64,000 nucleotides of DNA from SHLQ01 sp033344795 (GTDB taxonomy: Bacteria; Actinomycetota; Acidimicrobiia; Acidimicrobiales; SHLQ01). Where the stretch lies: contig JAWPMS010000001.1 in assembly GCA_033344795.1 (NCBI GenBank), positions 3,720,001 through 3,784,000 on the forward strand, in the 5' to 3' direction. A program made the translations under genes and the position numbers. Of the stretch, positions 60,022-64,000 are shown in pieces; within the stretch, counting starts at the first letter, position 1; every line of letters starts with the position of its first letter. The notes under the pieces are model-generated. The model saw nothing but the letters and a program-made list of their open reading frames with translations, made no database searches and was not told where the DNA came from.

Positions 60022-60978
60022 CTACAGCAATTGGACCGGAACCTCAGCCCTATCAACGAGGGTGCAGGTCGCCTCAACAGAGCCGACTTCGACGTTGGCC
60101 GCATCGCCGGGTCGCCCAGACAAGAGCTCTGCGTTCTCGAGGAGCGCGTCGTCAAGCGGCGCGGCAGCTCGAAATGACTCCCACGACCGGCTCTGTGGAT
60201 CGATCGCCTCGATCCTGACCCGCACCGAGGTGACCACCGGTTGGGTCACAACCGCGTCGGGGTCATACGGCCAGACCTCGAGCAGCGCGATGTTCGGTCC
60301 GATGCATGCAGCGCGATCCCCGGTGGCTGCGTACCGATCGCCACAAGCCCCGTGCGCGGCGAGGTCGACGACCCGCAGATCTTCGGCGACCAAACTCACC
60401 ACCACACACGTCGAATCGAGATCGAGCTCTGGACCCGCAACTGCCACATGGCTACGCCCACCCCAGAACAACGGGCCAAAGCGCGATCCGTCGGCGACCT
60501 GAGTCAGCGATGTCGCTGGCGAAGGATCGGCATCAGGTGGCTTGATGAACGCGCTGTCGACCGAGGTCACCGGAGCCACCGTCACGTCGGCAGGCCCGGA
60601 TGCGTACACCCGAGGATCATCGATCGAGGCAATGACATTGCCGCGCTCGGGCGCTTCCGGCGACAAGCCCGTCGGATCGCTCAATACTCCCTGTTGTACG
60701 GCAATCGCAGCGCCTGCCCCAGCGAGAAGCAACACTGCGAGGAAGACGAGGCCCTTTCGGGAACGGCGGTCGAGATCGCGTGCACGGTTGGCGCGTTTGT
60801 CGTCATCGGGGGGACCAAAGCCGTCGAGTGGGGCATCGTGGTCCAACGCGTCGGCTTGTGCGCTCCATGCCGACGCGAAGCCGTCCGATCCCGTCTCGCC
60901 GAAGTCGGCAAGCTCACTCGAGGTCCCATCGAGAAAGGCACCGCCGTCGCCGTCTTTGGCCGATCTCCGAAATCGCAT
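60022..60978 (-). CDS. Single-helix exported protein of unknown function
   Basis: Function not recognised. A basic, low-complexity N-terminus (about 1-75) is followed by one helix (GLVFLAVLLLAGAGAAIAVQQ) and an exported region of about 220 residues with beta character and several Cys (DLDSTCVVVS, HGACGD, RAACIG, EATCTL). GAGGGAGGT before the ATG is a strong ribosome site. It is divergent from the amidase gene. Confidence 0.6.
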   Translation of the reverse strand: MRFRRSAKDGDGGAFLDGTSSELADFGETGSDGFASAWSAQADALDHDAPLDGFGPPDDDKRANRARDLDRRSRKGLVFLAVLLLAGAGAAIAVQQGVLSDPTGLSPEAPERGNVIASIDDPRVYASGPADVTVAPVTSVDSAFIKPPDADPSPATSLTQVADGSRFGPLFWGGRSHVAVAGPELDLDSTCVVVSLVAEDLRVVDLAAHGACGDRYAATGDRAACIGPNIALLEVWPYDPDAVVTQPVVTSVRVRIEAIDPQSRSWESFRAAAPLDDALLENAELLSGRPGDAANVEVGSVEATCTLVDRAEVPVQLL

Positions 60979-61042
60979 ACCTCCCTCAACGGTAGCTGCA
61001 CGCAGATCTTGAATACCGGCACGGCGCGCCGATTACTCCGAT

Positions 61043-62440
61043 ATGGCGACCTCTACACTCCATCGAGTGCATCGCCGAATCTTTCTCGTCGTCCTGGCGC
61101 TCACGCTTCTCGCTGGTCCGCCATTGAGCGCGCAGAATGATGACCGAGCCCCCGGACTTGCACCTGCCATCGGCCGGTGGGCTGGTGCTCCGCGCGGCCA
61201 GATCACCGCGATCGTCCCAGGCACCGATTCGATCAGGATCGAGGGCGTCGCACGGGACCCGAATTCGGCGAGTTCGGTGACGTATGAATTGTTGGTCGAT
61301 GGACTCTCGGTGGCTACGGGCGCAACACCTCGACCGGACGGATTCGGCCAAATGGCGTCGTTCGTTGAATCGATACGGGTCACTGCTGGCATGCATCGCG
61401 TCTGTCTCCGTCTTCAAGATCCACAGCTCGGTAGCCGTACCGTCAATTGCCGGAACGCCGTGACGGCGCCGCCGGACCGCGTCGACCCAAGCGTCGCTGC
61501 GGCCGCGCAAGGCGTCGTGCGAACGCCTACCGGTGTCATCGTGCCTATCCAGAGCGGCGAGCAAGGTAATTGGATCGTCACCACACCGTGCGGCGTCGCA
61601 ACCCGACTCACGGAGGGCACGCTCATCGAGCGAGCGAGGGTCGTCATCGATCCCGGGCACGGGGGTTCAGAATCTGGATCCTCGAACGGATCACTCCTCG
61701 AGAAGAACGTCAACCTGGTTGTCTCCGAGCGGGTGATCGCCAAGCTTCGGGCACTCGGGATCACTGCGGAACTCACGCGAACCGATGACTACCGCGTGCC
61801 TATCAAGACTCGCGCGGACATTGCCACGGCCCTGGCGCCGGACGTGTTCCTCAGCTTGCACCACAACGGTGGAGCGACCCGCCCATCGAGTCGGCCCGGC
61901 ACCGAAATCTTCTACGCAGAGGGACGGCCCGAGTCGAGACGCCTCGCCGCCATCATGTACGAGGAGATGGTCGCAGCCGCGAGCCAGTTCGATGCCCGAT
62001 GGGTTTCGACGGTCAGCGAGGGTGCTTCCCTCCGGCTTCGGGAAGACGGCATGGACCTCTACGGCATCCATCGCTTCTCCCCCGGCATCGAATCGATCAT
62101 CACGGAATTCCTCTACCTCTCGAATCCCTCCGAAGGCGCTTTGATGCGTCGCGCCGACGTCATCGAGGCGGAAGCGCAAGCGGTCGTCGATGGACTGGTC
62201 CGCTGGTGGTTCTCGGACGATGACGGAACCACGCGAGGTCGCGAGTTCACCGACAGTTCGAGTTCGGGAACAGGCGGTTTCGATGGTTGTATCGACCCGG
62301 CGCTCACACGGGGCAACACCGGATTCAGCGTGCCGCGAGCGGATCTGTTGACGGTCGCTTCCGGCAAGCTTCCCGGACCACCACCGGCGTTTTCACTCCT
62401 TCCGGTCCTGGCGCTCGGAAACGACCCAGCGGTCGGTTAG
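61043..62440 (+). CDS. N-acetylmuramoyl-L-alanine amidase (Amidase_3)
   Basis: An exported zinc amidase that cleaves peptidoglycan between MurNAc and the stem peptide. After a signal peptide (RRIFLVVLALTLLAGPPLSA) and a 170-residue N-terminal region, the Amidase_3 domain carries the zinc ligands VVIDPGHGGS, LLEKN and SLHHNGG and the catalytic Glu in ITEFLYLSN. The C-terminus (about 60 residues after VDGLVRWW) is a low-complexity tail. It converges on the LigD-type gene with a four-base overlap. Confidence 0.9.
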   Translation: MATSTLHRVHRRIFLVVLALTLLAGPPLSAQNDDRAPGLAPAIGRWAGAPRGQITAIVPGTDSIRIEGVARDPNSASSVTYELLVDGLSVATGATPRPDGFGQMASFVESIRVTAGMHRVCLRLQDPQLGSRTVNCRNAVTAPPDRVDPSVAAAAQGVVRTPTGVIVPIQSGEQGNWIVTTPCGVATRLTEGTLIERARVVIDPGHGGSESGSSNGSLLEKNVNLVVSERVIAKLRALGITAELTRTDDYRVPIKTRADIATALAPDVFLSLHHNGGATRPSSRPGTEIFYAEGRPESRRLAAIMYEEMVAAASQFDARWVSTVSEGASLRLREDGMDLYGIHRFSPGIESIITEFLYLSNPSEGALMRRADVIEAEAQAVVDGLVRWWFSDDDGTTRGREFTDSSSSGTGGFDGCIDPALTRGNTGFSVPRADLLTVASGKLPGPPPAFSLLPVLALGNDPAVG

Positions 62441-63432
62441 ACCTCTTTGGCTCGACTCGGCGCCACTCGAGGTGGCTCGAAAGGCTGCTTTGGATACACG
62501 GGAGGCCACGGCGCATCGCCGAGGGTCTCGAGCCCGTCGCGGAACTCTTCGACCAGAGCATCGATGTCTTGGGGATCTTCGTACATCCCCTGCCAGGGGT
62601 CGCCCTGCTCAGCGATTCGTGAAGGAACCTCGGCCACGGTCAACTGATCGGGAGCAACCGACTCGAGCACGTCCCACGAAATCGGAGTCGAAACCTGCGC
62701 CCCGACCCGGGCTCGGATCGACCAGGCACCGAACACCGTCTTGTGCGGAGCATTCTGGTTGAAATCGATGAAGACCCGCTTGCCTCGTTCTTCCTTCCAC
62801 CAGGCGTCGGTCACGTATTCGGGGTGTTTTGCGGCGAGGTGGCGAGCAACCGTCACCGAAGCACCACGCACGTCGTAACTGTCCCACCCGGGCTTCAACG
62901 GGACATAGATGTGCAAACCCTTGCTCCCGCTGGTCTTGATGTAGCTGGTGATGCCAATGGAATCGAAGTAGTCCTTCGTGAGCTGAGCGGCGTGACGAAC
63001 TTCCTCGAATCCAATCCCCGGCACCGGGTCGAGGTCGATTCGAAGCTCATCGACATCGCGCCCGGGCACGCGAAAGGGCCACGGATGCATCGTGAATGCG
63101 CCGAGGTTCACCGCCCACACAAGATGCGCTTCGTCGGCCATGACCAACGCCCTCGAAGGTGTTCCGTTGACCGTCTCGACGGTCGTCGTCTGCAACCAAT
63201 CTGGCGCCGAATCGGGGATTCGTTTTTGAAAGAAGGACTTGCCAGACACACCGTTGGGAAACCGTTGCAGCAACACCGGACGGTTTCGCATGCAGTTCAG
63301 AAGTGGGCCGGACACCGCGACGAAATAGTCGACGACGTCGCTCTTGGTGAGTCCGACCTTTGGAAAGTACTCCTTGCCCGGGCTCGTGACGCTGACCTCT
63401 CGCCCAGCCACCTGTCGGACCTGTTCATCCAT
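62437..63432 (-). CDS. LigD-type polymerase (PolDom)
   Basis: A 331-residue primase-polymerase of the LigD PolDom type, used in non-homologous end joining. The catalytic acidic pair is in ELRIDLDP, and TSGSKGLHIYVPL and the late VFIDFNQNAPHKT match the PolDom family. It lacks the ligase and nuclease domains of full LigD, and no ku or ligase gene is nearby. The ATG at 63432 follows TAGGGT by six bases; a TTG at 63438 is rejected. Confidence 0.88.
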   Translation of the reverse strand: MDEQVRQVAGREVSVTSPGKEYFPKVGLTKSDVVDYFVAVSGPLLNCMRNRPVLLQRFPNGVSGKSFFQKRIPDSAPDWLQTTTVETVNGTPSRALVMADEAHLVWAVNLGAFTMHPWPFRVPGRDVDELRIDLDPVPGIGFEEVRHAAQLTKDYFDSIGITSYIKTSGSKGLHIYVPLKPGWDSYDVRGASVTVARHLAAKHPEYVTDAWWKEERGKRVFIDFNQNAPHKTVFGAWSIRARVGAQVSTPISWDVLESVAPDQLTVAEVPSRIAEQGDPWQGMYEDPQDIDALVEEFRDGLETLGDAPWPPVYPKQPFEPPRVAPSRAKEV

Positions 63433-63488
63433 CCCCAAACCCTAGACGGTGCCATCAGATCGAAGTCCCACTACGATCTACCGCCGTA

Positions 63489-63563
63489 CGGGATGTGGCG
63501 CAGCTTGGTTAGCGCGTCGGTCTGGGGGACCGAAGGTCGGAGGTTCAAATCCTCTCATCCCGA
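63489..63563 (+). tRNA. tRNA-Pro (anticodon GGG)
   Basis: The acceptor stem pairs CGGGATG (63489-63495) with CATCCCG (63556-63562), followed by discriminator A. The anticodon stem-loop is TCGGT-CTGGGGG-ACCGA, with GGG at positions 34-36. The T loop GGTTCAAATCC is standard. CCA is not encoded. It starts 56 bases upstream of nothing recognisable and is independent of the LigD gene, which points the other way. Confidence 0.95.
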
Positions 63564-63572
63564 CAGAGTGGT

Positions 63573-64000
63573 TCACGCAACTTCTTGAGCGTCGGCGTCC
63601 TCGTCGTCGGCTTCAGGCAACGCAGAGACTTCATCGATCGATGCCGCCGCCGTTTCTTCACCTGGGGTGTCCGTCCACACCGATTCCATCTCCCCGAGGC
63701 GAGCGTGCGCACCAAGGCTGGGTTTCTGGTGGAGCTGCGGCATCGGCGTTGGATCGGCCAATCCCGAAGAGGGCTCCTCCATGAGAGGCTGAGGGGGAAG
63801 CACGTCCGAGGTCTTCAGCTCCCAATCTTCGAGCGGATCGGTGAGTTCTTCCGCGTCCTGAGCTGTCGACGCGTGGCAACGGCCGAAGATGGTGGTCGAT
63901 ACCAACACCACAGGTGGTAGCTCGGCTGCGGGTCCGGAAGGATCGACCTCGAAGCGACTCGACGACAGCACGCTGACCGACGACGGTTGCACGCTTGCGC
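63573..64000 (-). CDS. Partial acidic protein of unknown function
   Basis: The reading is open to the right edge of the window, so the N-terminus is missing. The visible 142 residues are acidic, Pro/Ala-rich and lack membrane helices, ending DADAQEVA. A segment (VSVLSSSRFEVDPSGPAAELPPVVLVSTTIFGR) suggests the tail of a larger domain. Third-position GC is high, which supports coding. The GTG at 63992 may be an internal codon. Confidence 0.45.
   Translation of the reverse strand, partial: ASVQPSSVSVLSSSRFEVDPSGPAAELPPVVLVSTTIFGRCHASTAQDAEELTDPLEDWELKTSDVLPPQPLMEEPSSGLADPTPMPQLHQKPSLGAHARLGEMESVWTDTPGEETAAASIDEVSALPEADDEDADAQEVA

Noticed and set aside
63585..63920. Plus-strand reading opposite the partial gene at the right edge
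   Set aside because: Arg-rich shadow frame; the minus frame has higher third-position GC and is open to the edge.

Overview
This 64 kb window is chromosomal DNA of a high-GC actinobacterium. The best guess is the class Acidimicrobiia (Ilumatobacter-like); this is inferred from gene content, not from a database match. Pointers are a mycothione reductase (a mycothiol user), a four-gene 'conservon' (sensor kinase, roadblock, DUF742, small GTPase), an F420-type DUF385 protein, a Scr1/DUF5753-like regulator, and a block (pgsA, gcvH, FHA protein, DUF151 nuclease, MerR) ordered like Mycobacterium tuberculosis Rv1822-Rv1830. No phage, insertion sequence or CRISPR array is visible. No gene-free stretch exceeds 300 bases; the longest are about 280 bases (21636-21916) and 200 bases (39600-39803), and both carry signals described below.

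Layout. 1-820: a partial membrane methyltransferase and inorganic pyrophosphatase. 820-13120: a large respiratory island. Its minus-strand arm encodes copper-assembly proteins (PCuAC, SCO1 and a SCO-like paralog), a cytochrome c lipoprotein, a 733-residue cytochrome b / two [4Fe-4S] / MvhD-like / cytochrome c fusion, and a ba3-type oxidase (subunits I, II and a 44-residue subunit IIa). The divergent plus-strand arm encodes a membrane cytochrome c, a GltD-like FAD/Fe-S oxidoreductase, split cytochrome b, a Rieske protein and a further cytochrome c. 13130-17619: assorted metabolic and membrane genes. 17715-21635: an OmpR-type two-component system and a NarL-type one whose kinase carries a frameshift. 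21917-23355: a VTC / DUF4956 pair. 23366-27262: a flavoprotein, a DinB protein, a hydrolase and a membrane protein. 27441-32706: an H-NOX nitric-oxide sensor, a histidine kinase and three response regulators (HDOD, degenerate HD, EAL). 32694-41844: a K+/H+ antiporter with its regulator, redox folding proteins, a ureohydrolase, a Scr1-like regulator beside a DnaA-box cluster, and YqgE. 41883-48265: repair, nucleotide and sugar enzymes and mycothione reductase. 48391-52541: the conservon. 52567-64000: chorismate synthase, cell-wall hydrolases, the Rv1822-1830-like block, a LigD-type polymerase, tRNA-Pro and a partial gene.

How it fits together. The respiratory island encodes quinol oxidation (cytochrome b / Rieske / cytochrome c) and oxygen reduction (ba3 oxidase) plus CuA assembly. 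Two unusual Fe-S proteins could feed or branch electrons. Palindromes GGGAC-N4-GTCCC sit about 42-45 bases upstream of two predicted transcription starts in the island and resemble DosR/DevR operators; a NarL-family regulator at 19706-20329 is a candidate binder. The H-NOX cluster resembles the Shewanella NO/c-di-GMP circuit. Many genes carry a TANNNT box 6-8 bases before the start codon, which points to widespread leaderless transcription and fixes several starts. Three places (2528-2532, 21509-21511, 37157-37158) each look as if one base is missing from a G/C run, so draft-assembly indels are likely.
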